DNA of 64,000 nucleotides from NCBI RefSeq assembly GCF_037300705.1, contig NZ_CP147776.1:4278001-4342000 (forward strand), in the 5' to 3' direction. Below the pieces are notes generated by a model. It was not told where the DNA came from. It saw nothing but the letters and a program-made list of their open reading frames with translations, and made no database searches. This DNA comes from Massilia sp. W12 (GTDB taxonomy: Bacteria; Pseudomonadota; Gammaproteobacteria; Burkholderiales; Burkholderiaceae_D). Positions 35,540 through 44,055 of this stretch are shown here, piece after piece. The stretch's first letter is position 1. Each line of letters begins with the position of its first letter. The position numbers were made by a program, and so were the translations under genes.

Positions 35540-36994
35540 TCATGTCATACGGTTTTTCGCCAATGGCGGATTTTTCGCGAAATACTGCTTTACGCCTTTC
35601 AACACCGCATCCGCCAATTGCTCCTGATAAGCATTGTCATTCAGCTTCGCTTCTTCCTCGGGGTTGGAGATAAAAGCGGTTTCAATCAAAATCGAGGGGA
35701 TATCCGGCGCTTTCAACACCGCGAAACCGGCCTGCTCCACCGAACCTTTGTGCAAACGGTTGATGCCGCCGATTTCTTTTAACACCGCACTGCCCAGTTT
35801 CATACTGTCTTTGATTTGCGCCGTGGTGGACATTTCCAACAGCACCCGCGCGAGTTGCGCGTCATGTCCCTTGATATTAACGCCGCCAATCAAATCCGCC
35901 GCATTTTCCTTATTCGCGAGCCAGCGCGCCGCCGTCGAACTGGCCCCTTTTTCAGACAACACAAAGACCGAAGAGCCGCGCGCGGTGGCCTCGACAAAGG
36001 CGTCGGCATGAATCGACATGAATAAATCAGCCTGCACCTTGCGCGCTTTTTGCACCCGCACCTGAAGCGGCACAAAATAATCATCGTCGCGCGTGAGCAT
36101 GACGCGGAAATTCGGCAGCTCTTCCATTTTGCGCTTCAAGCGCTTGGCAATCGCCAGCACCACATCTTTTTCCCGGCTGCCGCCGCGCCCGATCGCACCC
36201 GGATCTTCGCCGCCGTGGCCGGGGTCAAGCGCAATCGTGATCATGCGCGTCACGCCGTCGCCCTTGCGCTTGAGGCTGTCTTCCGCGCCATCATCGCGCG
36301 CTTTGCTCTTTTCCGCGCCTTTCTCGGCAGTTTTCTCAGCGCCCTTTTCGCTGTTTTTCTCGGCATGTTTCTCTGCCGCCTTGTCCTGCCCTTTGTCTGC
36401 GCCGGCAGCCTTCTCCAAGCCTTTTTCCACCTTGTCCGGCAATTGTTTCAGAGCATCGGCGCCATTCAACGCTAACTGCCCCTCTTCACGCCGCGCATTT
36501 TCGCGCTCAATCAGGGCCGCAATCGGATCTGGCGGATTGACCGGGTATAAATCGAAAATCAAGCGGTGCTTGTAATTGCCGACCGGGGCCAGGGTGAACA
36601 CCTGCGGCGCCACTTCTTCTTTCAAATCAAATACCAGGCGCACCACATTCGGCCGGTTTTGCCCGACCCGCACCTGTTTGATATAGGGATCATTCGCCTT
36701 GATCTTGGCGACCAAGGTTTTCAGCGTGGGATTGAGTTCCAGCCCCTCGATATCGACCACCATGCGTTCGGGGTCTTTGACGATAAAGTGGGTGGCCTTT
36801 AAATCGCTGTCATTTTCCAGCGTCACCCGGGTATAGTCTGCCGCAGGCCACACGCGCACCGCTAAAATCTGCGCCGCCCGCGCCGGCAGCGGCGCAAACA
36901 CCGACAGCAACAAGGCGCCGCCGGCGCGCAATACGGTGCGACGGTGGCGGCCCGGCGTCACAGACGGGCGGCGAAATGAAATCGGTTCAGACAT
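35540..36994 (-). CDS. amiC: N-acetylmuramoyl-L-alanine amidase AmiC
   Basis: A 484-residue periplasmic cell-division amidase that splits septal peptidoglycan. A Tat-type signal (FRRPSVTPGRHRRTVLRAGG) is followed by an AMIN domain (about residues 42-145) for localisation. A Lys/Glu/Ala-rich linker comes next (about 185-245, with KGAEKTAEKGAEK). The Amidase_3 domain holds the zinc residues in DPGHGGEDPGAIG, REKDVV and MSIHADAF, and the Glu in ILIETAFISNPEEE. I chose the ATG at 36994; its first 37 bp overlap the end of tsaE. The linker is longer than in E. coli AmiC. Confidence 0.93.
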   Translation of the reverse strand: MSEPISFRRPSVTPGRHRRTVLRAGGALLLSVFAPLPARAAQILAVRVWPAADYTRVTLENDSDLKATHFIVKDPERMVVDIEGLELNPTLKTLVAKIKANDPYIKQVRVGQNRPNVVRLVFDLKEEVAPQVFTLAPVGNYKHRLIFDLYPVNPPDPIAALIERENARREEGQLALNGADALKQLPDKVEKGLEKAAGADKGQDKAAEKHAEKNSEKGAEKTAEKGAEKSKARDDGAEDSLKRKGDGVTRMITIALDPGHGGEDPGAIGRGGSREKDVVLAIAKRLKRKMEELPNFRVMLTRDDDYFVPLQVRVQKARKVQADLFMSIHADAFVEATARGSSVFVLSEKGASSTAARWLANKENAADLIGGVNIKGHDAQLARVLLEMSTTAQIKDSMKLGSAVLKEIGGINRLHKGSVEQAGFAVLKAPDIPSILIETAFISNPEEEAKLNDNAYQEQLADAVLKGVKQYFAKNPPLAKNRMT

Positions 36995-37449
36995 TGTGTG
37001 CCTCGTTCGCTGCATGCTTCCAGTGTAAAATCGCGCCCTTGCGCCAGATAAGTGAGAGTAATGCGCCAATCAGGCGCGGCCAACACGCCGGCGCCTTGCT
37101 CCGGCCATTCAACGATACAGATATTGCGGCCATCCACCTCGTCTTGCAAGCCGGCTTCAATGAATTCTTGCGGGCTTGACATACGGTATAAGTCAAAATG
37201 CAACAAACTCAAAGAACCGAGACGCGGATGCTGCACACGGTAAGGTTCCGCCAGGGCGTAAGTCGGGCTTTTCACACTGCCGGCATGGCCGGCGGCATGC
37301 AGCAGGGCGCGCGTGAGCGCGGTTTTACCGGCGCCCAGATCGCCATGCAGCCAGATCATCAAACCCGGCGTCAGACAATCGGCCAGTGCGGCGCCGCAAG
37401 CGGCAGTCGCATTTTCATCCGGCAGATGGTGGTGTATCTTAGTTAACAT
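36958..37449 (-). CDS. tsaE: tRNA threonylcarbamoyladenosine biosynthesis ATPase TsaE
   Basis: A 163-residue ATPase of the TsaBDE complex needed for t6A37 in ANN-reading tRNAs. The P-loop is GDLGAGKTALTRALL, followed by SVKSPTYALAEPY and LLHFDLYRM, then LQDEVDGRNICIVEWPEQG with the Walker B-like acids. The start ATG at 37449-37447 overlaps the start ATG of queG (37448-37450) on the other strand, so the two genes share the palindrome CATG. The 3' end overlaps amiC, as is common in proteobacteria. Confidence 0.95.
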   Translation of the reverse strand: MLTKIHHHLPDENATAACGAALADCLTPGLMIWLHGDLGAGKTALTRALLHAAGHAGSVKSPTYALAEPYRVQHPRLGSLSLLHFDLYRMSSPQEFIEAGLQDEVDGRNICIVEWPEQGAGVLAAPDWRITLTYLAQGRDFTLEACSERGTQCLNRFHFAARL

Positions 37450-38605
37450 GCATAATCCTTCACAATCCACGCAGCGCCCCGGCGCAGATTCCGGGCTCCT
37501 CCTGCAGCAATTGGCGCAGGAATTGAAACAGCAGGCGCACATTCTCGGCTTTCACGGCGCGCGCATCGCCCCGGCCTGGCTGCCGCAAGCAGAGCAACCC
37601 TATCAAGACTGGTTAGCGCAAGGCTTTCATGGCGAAATGGATTATATGGCAAGCCATGGATTGAAACGCATCCACCCCGCGCTTTTACAAGCCGGCACGC
37701 AAGCGGTATTAAGCGTGCGCATCGATTATCTGCCGGGGCAGCAGGAAAACGGGGAAGACAAAGACTGGCGCGCGCGCGAATGGCGCCGCATCGCCGACCC
37801 GCGCGCCGCCCAGGTGGCGCTGTATGCGCGCGGGCGCGACTATCACAAAGTGGTGCGCAACCGTTTGCAGCAATTGGCGCAATGGCTGGAACAGCGCTGC
37901 TGCGAACTGGGACTGACGCCTGCGCTGGAAAGCCGCGCCTTTGCTGATTCGGCCCCGGTGCTGGAAGTCGAATTGGGCAAGCAAAGCGGGCTGGGCTGGC
38001 GCGGCAAGCACACGCTTTTGCTCACGCGCGAAGCCGGCTCTATGTTTTTCCTGGGCGAATTATTCGTCAACCTGGCCTTGCCGCCCGATCCGCCGCTCAG
38101 CAATCATTGCGGCCAGTGCCGCGCCTGCATCGATATCTGCCCGACCGGCGCCATCCTCGGCCCCGGCCAGCTGGATGCGCGCCGCTGCATTTCCTATCTG
38201 ACGATTGAACTCAAAGGCAGCATACCGGAAGCACTCCGCCCCCTGCTGGGCAACCGCATCTACGGTTGCGACGACTGCCAACTGGCCTGCCCCTGGAATA
38301 AATTTGCGCAAAGCACCGCCCTGCCCGACTTCGCCCCGCGCCACCAATTAGACCAGGCCGATTTGCTGACCCTGTTTGCCTGGGACGAAGCGACTTTCCT
38401 GCAAAAAATGGAAGGCAGCGCAATCCGCCGCATCGGCCATGAACGCTGGCTGCGCAATCTGGCGGTGGGCCTGGGCAATGCCGCACGCAGCGTAAAAGGC
38501 AATCCGGCCATCGTCGCCGCCCTGCAAAGCCGCGCCCATCACCCGTCTGAACTGGTGCGCGAACATGTGGCCTGGGCCTTGCAACAGCATGGAGTGGCGC
38601 CTTGA
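37448..38605 (+). CDS. queG: Epoxyqueuosine reductase QueG
   Basis: A 385-residue cobalamin-dependent enzyme for the last step of queuosine synthesis in tRNA. The N-terminal part has LGFHGARIAPAWLP and WLAQGFHGEMDYMASH. Two [4Fe-4S] clusters are bound by CGQCRACIDICPTGAI and CISYLTIE ... CDDCQLACPWNK. A HEAT-like repeat ends the chain. The start codon overlaps that of tsaE, so there is no intergenic DNA and the queG promoter and ribosome site must lie inside tsaE. The frame stays open upstream, but the protein begins normally here. Confidence 0.95.
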   Translation: MHNPSQSTQRPGADSGLLLQQLAQELKQQAHILGFHGARIAPAWLPQAEQPYQDWLAQGFHGEMDYMASHGLKRIHPALLQAGTQAVLSVRIDYLPGQQENGEDKDWRAREWRRIADPRAAQVALYARGRDYHKVVRNRLQQLAQWLEQRCCELGLTPALESRAFADSAPVLEVELGKQSGLGWRGKHTLLLTREAGSMFFLGELFVNLALPPDPPLSNHCGQCRACIDICPTGAILGPGQLDARRCISYLTIELKGSIPEALRPLLGNRIYGCDDCQLACPWNKFAQSTALPDFAPRHQLDQADLLTLFAWDEATFLQKMEGSAIRRIGHERWLRNLAVGLGNAARSVKGNPAIVAALQSRAHHPSELVREHVAWALQQHGVAP

Positions 38606-38666
38606 GTTTGTTCTCCGCCCGCCCAAGGCGCGCAGCAGGACAAAGCGCAGGCCGCGATAAGGCATT

Positions 38667-38726
38667 TGACAGGCTCAGGGCGAACGGCCCGCAAGCGCGG
38701 GAACTCTTGCGAACCGTTCACCCTGA
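38667..38726. repeat. REP-like palindrome between convergent queG and oligopeptidase gene
   Basis: TCAGGGCGAACGG (38675-38687) and CCGTTCACCCTGA (38714-38726) are inverted, matching at 12 of 13 positions, with inner pairs CCCGC/GCGGG and CGCAAG/CTTGCG. The left arm belongs to GACAGGCTCAGGGCGAACGG, a string I know as a widely scattered intergenic repeat in proteobacteria. It may also end transcription in both directions. Confidence 0.65.
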
Positions 38727-38743
38727 TCATGCAAGCCAGGATC

Positions 38744-40882
38744 TTATTGCGGCAAGCCCCACTGCTGGAACATCCATGCCATTTCAAAAGCATATTCGCG
38801 CAAGGCGTCATAACGGCCCGAAGCGCCGCCGTGGCCGGCGTGCATATTCACTTTAAACAGCAATGGATTGTTATCCGTCTTGTGCGCGCGCAACTTGGCG
38901 ACCCACTTGGCCGGCTCCCAATACATCACCTGGCTGTCATGAAAACCTGTGGTGACCAGCAGCGCCGGATAGTTTTGCTTTTTCACATTGTCATACGGCG
39001 AATAGCTCCGCATATAGTCATATGCCGCTTTTTGATTCGGATTGCCCCATTCCAGATACTCGCCGGCAGTCAGCGGCAAGCTGCTGTCCATCATGGTGTT
39101 CATCACATCCACAAATGGCACCGCCGCATGCGCCGCCTTGAACAAATCGGGACGCATATTCAACACCGCGCCGACCAGCAAGCCGCCGGCGGAACCGCCT
39201 TCAATGATCAGCTTATCCGGGCTGGTCCATTTTTCCTTGATCAAATGTTCCGCCGCGCTGATGAAATCGGTGAACGTGTTTTTCTTTTTCATCAACATGC
39301 CATCTTCATGCCATGCCTCGCCCAGATCATTGCCGCCGCGAATCTGCGCCGTCACCATCACCACGCCGCGATCCAGCATGCTCAAGCTTTGCGATGAAAA
39401 ATAAGGATCAGACGGTATGCCATAACTGCCATAGCCATTCAAAAACAGCGGATTTTTGCCATCCAGCTTGATATCTTTGCGCGCCACCAGCCACAAAGGC
39501 ACTTGCACGCCATCCGCCGCCGTGGCCCACAAGCGGCGGGTTTGATATTTGCCGGCGTCAAAACCGCCTAACACTTCCTGCTGCTTGAGCAAATATTGCT
39601 TGCCGCTGCCCATCTCCACTTCTTTCACCGCAGATGGCGATAAGGGAGACTGATAAGAAAAGCGCAAACGCTCGCTGTCATATTCCGGATTGGCGCCAAA
39701 ACGCAGGGAATACACTTCTTCCTGCATGGCCAGGGTTTGCCATTGCTTGCTGTTGAAATCGTAAATGCGGATACGATGCTGCGCTTTTTCTTTTTCGCGC
39801 ACCGCCAGCCGGCCCTTGAACACTTCCATATCCGTCAGCAGGATGCGGGCGTCATGCGCCACCAATTCCTGGCCGCCCTCAGTCTGTCCCACCGGCAGCA
39901 TGTAGAGACGGAAATTTTTGGCCTCTTTAGCGCCTTGGCGATTGCTCTTGATCAGCCATTGACCTTCATAATGTTCGACCGAATAGCGATGCCCGTTCTT
40001 GCGTCCCAACACCGATTTGAAGGCCGCCTGCGGCTGCTGCGCTGGCGCATAAAATACTTCCTCCGTATCGGTTGAGTCTGCACTGAACATCAAATATTTA
40101 TGGTCTTTGCTGGTGAACACCTGCAAGCCAAACTGCTCCACCGGCTCGTAATACACTTGTTCCGGCTTGGCGCCCAGGGTCAGGCGCAAAACCCGGTCAG
40201 AACGCTTGGTGGTCGCGTCTTCCTGCGTCAGCAACAACGTTTTGCTGTCCGCCGCCCAGGCAAAGGAAGTGGTGCGCTCCACGCTGTCGGGCAAGAGTTT
40301 GCCGCTTTGCAAATCCTTGATCTGCAGCTTGTATTGGCGGTAGCCGACATCATCCATCGCATACGCCAGATAGCGCCCGTCCGGGCTGACTTCATAGGTC
40401 ATCACCGACATGAATTTTTTGCCTTCGGCCAGTTGATTCACATCCAGCAAGACCTCTTCCGCCGCTTTTTCATCATATTGCATCTTGTCGCCGGCGCGGC
40501 GGCGGCAATGAATCTGATATTGCTTACCGGCTTCGGTGCGCGCATAGTAATAAAACCCGCCGCGCCGCACCGGCACGGATAAATCGGTTTCCTTGATGCG
40601 GCTGCGCATTTCCTGGAACAGTTTTTCCGTCAAGGGCTTGAGCGATGCCGTCATTTGTTCGGCGTAAGCATTTTCTGCATCCAGATGGGCTTTCACTTGC
40701 GGGCTGTCTTTTTGCTGCAGCCAGCGATATTCATCTTTCACCGTCTCACCATGGCGCACTTCCTGCCAGTCGCCCTTGATCGCCTGCGGCGGGGTGGGAT
40801 TGGCCGCCGCCGCAGCGCCCGCCTGCGCACCTGAAACACTCAACATTGCACAGCAAACCGCGCCCAACGTTTGTTTAAACAT
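38744..40882 (-). CDS. Secreted prolyl oligopeptidase family protease (oligopeptidase B, S9A)
   Basis: A 712-residue serine peptidase with a signal peptide (TLGAVCCAMLSVSGAQAG). The beta-propeller (about residues 40-440) precedes an alpha/beta-hydrolase domain with the catalytic triad Ser564 (EGGSAGGLLV), Asp649 (TTGFHDSQV) and His684 (MHAGHGG). Strings FLNGYGSYGIPSDPYFSSQSL and AQIRGGNDLGEAWHEDG are typical of oligopeptidase B, which cuts after Arg/Lys in short peptides. Export to the periplasm differs from E. coli PtrB, which is cytosolic. It is monocistronic. Confidence 0.93.
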   Translation of the reverse strand: MFKQTLGAVCCAMLSVSGAQAGAAAAANPTPPQAIKGDWQEVRHGETVKDEYRWLQQKDSPQVKAHLDAENAYAEQMTASLKPLTEKLFQEMRSRIKETDLSVPVRRGGFYYYARTEAGKQYQIHCRRRAGDKMQYDEKAAEEVLLDVNQLAEGKKFMSVMTYEVSPDGRYLAYAMDDVGYRQYKLQIKDLQSGKLLPDSVERTTSFAWAADSKTLLLTQEDATTKRSDRVLRLTLGAKPEQVYYEPVEQFGLQVFTSKDHKYLMFSADSTDTEEVFYAPAQQPQAAFKSVLGRKNGHRYSVEHYEGQWLIKSNRQGAKEAKNFRLYMLPVGQTEGGQELVAHDARILLTDMEVFKGRLAVREKEKAQHRIRIYDFNSKQWQTLAMQEEVYSLRFGANPEYDSERLRFSYQSPLSPSAVKEVEMGSGKQYLLKQQEVLGGFDAGKYQTRRLWATAADGVQVPLWLVARKDIKLDGKNPLFLNGYGSYGIPSDPYFSSQSLSMLDRGVVMVTAQIRGGNDLGEAWHEDGMLMKKKNTFTDFISAAEHLIKEKWTSPDKLIIEGGSAGGLLVGAVLNMRPDLFKAAHAAVPFVDVMNTMMDSSLPLTAGEYLEWGNPNQKAAYDYMRSYSPYDNVKKQNYPALLVTTGFHDSQVMYWEPAKWVAKLRAHKTDNNPLLFKVNMHAGHGGASGRYDALREYAFEMAWMFQQWGLPQ

Positions 40883-41043
40883 GAATCGTCCTCTTTGAAT
40901 TGACTTCCTGATGTGTGATGCTGCCGCATTGCGCTGCGCTCACATTGATTGTATCGCTGGCGCCCGATCAGGCAGTGTGAAGCGGCGCAGCGCTGCATAG
41001 ACAGGCTGCGCCGGAAAAGTTCCCGCCAGGAAGCGGAAAGCGC

Positions 41044-41067
41044 TGCGCCGCCAGGGCTTGCGGCGCA
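41044..41067 (-). terminator. GC-rich hairpin downstream of the Cys-rich small gene
   Basis: TGCGCCGC (41044-41051) and GCGGCGCA (41060-41067) form an 8-bp stem with an 8-nt loop, 10 bp past the end of the minus-strand small gene. It lacks a T-tract on that strand. Confidence 0.4.
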
Positions 41068-41077
41068 AAAGAGCGGT

Positions 41078-41380
41078 TCAGACCTCGCAATCCACCTTCG
41101 CAGCGCCGCACAAGGTGACGCCGGATTTCAGCTCGATGGGTTCAGAACTGGGGCGCTTATTGTGATATTGGCAAAACGGCACAATCCAGGGAATACGCCC
41201 ATCCTCGCCCTCGATTTTGACATGCGCGCCGACTTCGACCTCATTGCGGCAGTACTTGGCGCAACACTTGTCGGGCAAATTTTCATTCGTGCCGCGCTCC
41301 CAATGTGACAGCCAGGTGCGCGGGCCGGTTTTACAAATGCATTTGCGGCCGGAAGTGCCGACCATGTTATACACAATCAT
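41078..41380 (-). CDS. Small Cys/His-rich, probably zinc-binding protein of unknown function
   Basis: A 100-residue protein. It has CICKTG near residue 15, then WLSHWERG, CCAKYCRNEVEVGAHVKI, WIVPFCQYHNKR and a last CGAAKVDCEV. The pattern CCxxxC ... VGAHV ... FCxxHN looks like a zinc-holding treble-clef or HNH-like fold; I recall similar short hypothetical proteins in other proteobacteria and phages but no named family. An almost perfect ribosome site (AAGGAGG, 8 nt before ATG) fixes the start at 41380. It stands alone between an oligopeptidase and a binding-protein gene. Confidence 0.8.
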   Translation of the reverse strand: MIVYNMVGTSGRKCICKTGPRTWLSHWERGTNENLPDKCCAKYCRNEVEVGAHVKIEGEDGRIPWIVPFCQYHNKRPSSEPIELKSGVTLCGAAKVDCEV

Positions 41381-41432
41381 TGCATGCTCCTCCTTATCAA
41401 AACGCGCAGACAGCATGCGCGGCAAGCCGGCC

Positions 41433-42245
41433 TTACTCGCCGGGCAACGCCAAATACTGCTTGATCAAAGCCTCGCCCTCCTGCTCGCGCAATTGCGCCA
41501 CCGCCTGCCAAATCTGGCGCGCCATGGCTGGATATTTGCTGACAAAAGTCTGACTCAGCAAAACATAATAATCCTTGCCCGCCAGCGGTGCGGGATGTTT
41601 GAGGATATGCGGATAGGCGCCATCCTGCAGCAGCGCATCGCCGACGCGCTCCAGTAAAGCCACCGCCGCCACCCGCTGCAGGCTGAGTTTTTCCAGCAAC
41701 TGTTGCGCGCTTTTGGACTCTTCCACCGCCAAACCCTGGTTTTTCAGGTCCTCGACAATCGAATACCCCAGCGGCGCGCCAATTGCGCCGTTGACGCCGC
41801 TGAACTGCCGGCCATTCCAGCTGATTTTGCTTTTCACATGGGAATACAGAAAATAGGCTTTGGTGTCGATGCGCAAAGCGGGATCAGGCGCCTCGCCCTT
41901 CATCGGATAGTGTCCGAGTGAGCGCCTTTCTTTATTGAAGCTGGCCACCACCGCATCGCTTTCACCGGATTGCAAGCTGCTCAGGCAGCGCTTCCAGGGC
42001 ATGCGCTGCAACTGGACTTTCAAGCCGGGGATTTTTGTCTCCAGCAAGCGCATTAACTCCGGCGTCACGCCAGGCTTGGCCGGAATCTGCTCACCATCGC
42101 CGATGAAATACGGCGGCACATCCTTGGTTTCGTAAGCGAAACGCAGCAACACCGCCTCCGCCGCCTGCGCCAAAGGCGCGCCACACAGCAAGGCCAGCGC
42201 GCAAAACGCGACGCCAAAGCAGGGGAAATGAAAAATTGTGCGCAT
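41433..42245 (-). CDS. Periplasmic solute-binding protein, family 3 type
   Basis: A 270-residue exported protein. The signal peptide (FHFPCFGVAFCALALLCGAPLAQAAE) precedes a bilobal fold of amino-acid-binding type: LLRFAYETKDVPPYFIGDG, GVTPELMRLLETKIPGLKVQLQRMPWKRCLSSLQSGESDAVVASF and a final helix EGEALIKQYLALPGE. No permease or ATPase is nearby, so it is an orphan that may sense rather than import. The start at 42245 has no clear ribosome site; an in-frame ATG at 42272 would add nine residues. Confidence 0.82.
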   Translation of the reverse strand: MRTIFHFPCFGVAFCALALLCGAPLAQAAEAVLLRFAYETKDVPPYFIGDGEQIPAKPGVTPELMRLLETKIPGLKVQLQRMPWKRCLSSLQSGESDAVVASFNKERRSLGHYPMKGEAPDPALRIDTKAYFLYSHVKSKISWNGRQFSGVNGAIGAPLGYSIVEDLKNQGLAVEESKSAQQLLEKLSLQRVAAVALLERVGDALLQDGAYPHILKHPAPLAGKDYYVLLSQTFVSKYPAMARQIWQAVAQLREQEGEALIKQYLALPGE

Positions 42246-42424
42246 AGTGAAACGAACATGCCACAAGGCCATGCCGGGGTCAAGCGCGCATGAGCGCACA
42301 GACCAGCGCCAGGGTGTGTGCATGTTCTTGCAAATAAGGCGGGAATCATGCAGGCGGGGAAATTGATCCGTACGGAATCATGCCTGCCGCAGCGCAGCAT
42401 CTGTTGCGTGAATCCGGCTGCCGC

Positions 42425-42595
42425 TCAATCCCCCCCCCCGCCACCATCGGCGTCAGCGGATGCGACATCGTCATACGCACCGCTGCCATCGCTGCCATCA
42501 GACCGTTTCTGTTTTCTGTGCAGCATGCGCCAAAGAGCATAAAACAAGCCGCCCAAGATGAGGCCGCCGGCAAGGGAAAGGAAAAGAAACGACAT
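42425..42595 (-). CDS. 56-residue single-pass membrane protein with acidic Gly-rich tail
   Basis: A short gene read on the minus strand: ATG at 42595, TGA at 42427-42425, with GAGGA 5 nt upstream. Residues 2-22 are one hydrophobic helix (SFLFLSLAGGLILGGLFYAL), followed by a basic border (HRKQKR) and an acidic Ser/Gly/Asp tail ending in five Gly and Asp. The layout (helix, positive patch, disordered tail) fits a real small membrane protein; I do not know its family. The last codons lie in a run of ten C (42430-42439), so a one-base change would replace the stop by about 25 more residues. Confidence 0.6.
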   Translation of the reverse strand: MSFLFLSLAGGLILGGLFYALWRMLHRKQKRSDGSDGSGAYDDVASADADGGGGGD

Positions 42596-42634
42596 GCACG
42601 TCCTCTATTCGACTGCGCTGCTTTCTGCAGCTGT

Positions 42635-42662
42635 AAAAAAAGCCGCAGAACGCGGCTTTTTT
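42635..42662 (-). terminator. Intrinsic terminator after dsbA
   Basis: AAAAAAGCCGC (42636-42646) and GCGGCTTTTTT (42652-42662) form an 11-bp stem with a 5-nt loop. On the minus strand it follows the dsbA stop by 4 bp and ends in a T-tract, closing the argS-SPOR-dsbA operon. Confidence 0.93.
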
Positions 42663-42666
42663 CATC

Positions 42667-43323
42667 TTACTTGGCGGCTGATTTATCAACCAGCTGACTC
42701 ATCAGTTTCAGCGTGGCCTGGAACAGCGCCGGCTCCGGCACACGCCCCATTACTTCACCCATCTTGGATGGCGAGGTGATATAACGGCCATTAATGACGA
42801 TGGTCGGCACGCCGTCAATCCGATAGTCGCCTTGCAGACCGCTGGCGCGGCGGGCCTTGGTTTGCACCGAGAAGGAATTGAAGGCTTCCTGGAATTTGGC
42901 TTTGTCGATGCCGTTTTTCACCAGAAAATCAGTGAGTTGCGCTTCAGTATCAAGCTTTTGACGCTCTTTATGAATGGCGGCGAAAATCTTGCTGTGGTAT
43001 TGCTCCAGCTTGCCCATGGCTTCCAGCGCATAGTAAGTTTTTTGCTGCGGGACAAAGCTTTCACGGAAATTGGCGGGAATACGTTTGAAAGCAATCTTAT
43101 CGCCTTGCTTTTTCACCCAATCCTCAAGATAAGGATCGAAATCGTTACAGTGCGGGCAGCCATACCAGAAAAATTCAATGACTTCGACTTTCTTGCCCGA
43201 TTCAGTCGGCAGCGGGTTTTGCAGGGTGGTGTAGCCCTCGTTGGCCTGAGCTTGCAGCTGGCTTGCGCCCAACGCTAACAAGGTGATGCCGACGAACTGC
43301 CAAAATTTTTGCAGAATACGCAT
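42667..43323 (-). CDS. dsbA: Thiol:disulfide interchange protein DsbA
   Basis: A 218-residue periplasmic oxidase that puts disulfide bonds into secreted proteins. The signal peptide (FVGITLLALGASQLQAQA) is followed by EGYTTLQNPLPTESGKKVEVIEFFWYGCPHCNDF with the redox pair Cys56-Pro-His-Cys59. The cis-Pro loop is RIDGVPTIVINGRYI. It is the last gene of argS-SPOR-dsbA, 37 bp after the SPOR gene, an arrangement typical of Burkholderiales. Confidence 0.96.
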   Translation of the reverse strand: MRILQKFWQFVGITLLALGASQLQAQANEGYTTLQNPLPTESGKKVEVIEFFWYGCPHCNDFDPYLEDWVKKQGDKIAFKRIPANFRESFVPQQKTYYALEAMGKLEQYHSKIFAAIHKERQKLDTEAQLTDFLVKNGIDKAKFQEAFNSFSVQTKARRASGLQGDYRIDGVPTIVINGRYITSPSKMGEVMGRVPEPALFQATLKLMSQLVDKSAAK

Positions 43324-43360
43324 ATTTTTCCTCTTTCTCGTTTAAAACGCGCGTGCGGCG

Positions 43361-44041
43361 TCACTTTTGATTGCGGACTACGGAGACGTCCACACCATTC
43401 TCGGACAGCTTGGCGCGTGCCCGGTTCATTGCCTCAACTTGATTGAAGGGGCCAAGACGAACGCGATATAAGACGCCGTTATCGCTGTTTCGTTCACTGA
43501 TAGCGGCTTCAAAACCCAATAATGCCAGATTGGCGCGGGTTTTTTCGGCATCCGCCTGGTCGCGGAAAGCCCCTGCCTGCAGATAGTAAATCCATTTTTC
43601 TTCCGGATTGGCCGCAGGCTGAGGCGTCGCGCCAGGGGCCGGACTGGCCGCGGCTTGCGGGGCCGGGGTCGGCGTGACCGCAGGCTTAGCCTTGTTCGGG
43701 TCTGCCGCAGCTTGCGGGGCCGGCGTGGCGGCCGGCGTGGCTTGCGCAGTTGGCGCTGGCGTCGGCGCGCTTTCCGGCGCAAACTCTTTCGCCGCTTCCT
43801 TGGCCGGCTCGCGGTTGCCATACAAAGGCTTGTTGGGGTCGATCAGCGGGGCGGATGCGCTTTCGCTGGCGCGCTCGGTTTTGCCCAGCTTATTGGTAAA
43901 AGGCGAATTGCCCTTGGTGATCACCAGCGCCACCACCACTGCAATCGCCAAACCGACGATCAAACCGATGATAATGCCCAGCAACGTGCTGCCGGTTTGC
44001 GCGGAGCGGCGCTGCTGTGTGTCGGATGAAGCTTTTTTCAT
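43361..44041 (-). CDS. SPOR-domain cell-division/peptidoglycan-binding protein
   Basis: A 226-residue single-pass membrane protein. After a short cytosolic start, GSTLLGIIIGLIVGLAIAVVVALVI forms the membrane helix. A long Ala/Pro/Thr linker follows (about residues 80-145) and the C-terminal SPOR domain runs from about 148 to the end (KWIYYLQAGAFRDQADAEKTRANLALLGFEA, then LYRVRLGPFNQVEAMNRARAKL). SPOR domains bind septal peptidoglycan stripped of stem peptides. It lies 14 bp after argS and 37 bp before dsbA. Confidence 0.92.
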   Translation of the reverse strand: MKKASSDTQQRRSAQTGSTLLGIIIGLIVGLAIAVVVALVITKGNSPFTNKLGKTERASESASAPLIDPNKPLYGNREPAKEAAKEFAPESAPTPAPTAQATPAATPAPQAAADPNKAKPAVTPTPAPQAAASPAPGATPQPAANPEEKWIYYLQAGAFRDQADAEKTRANLALLGFEAAISERNSDNGVLYRVRLGPFNQVEAMNRARAKLSENGVDVSVVRNQK

Positions 44042-44055
44042 GCTGCTGTCCTGTG

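Noticed and set aside
42346-42573. 75-residue minus-strand open frame across the ten-C run
   Set aside because: It is in a different frame from the small membrane protein for most of its length; only its end would be reached by slippage.
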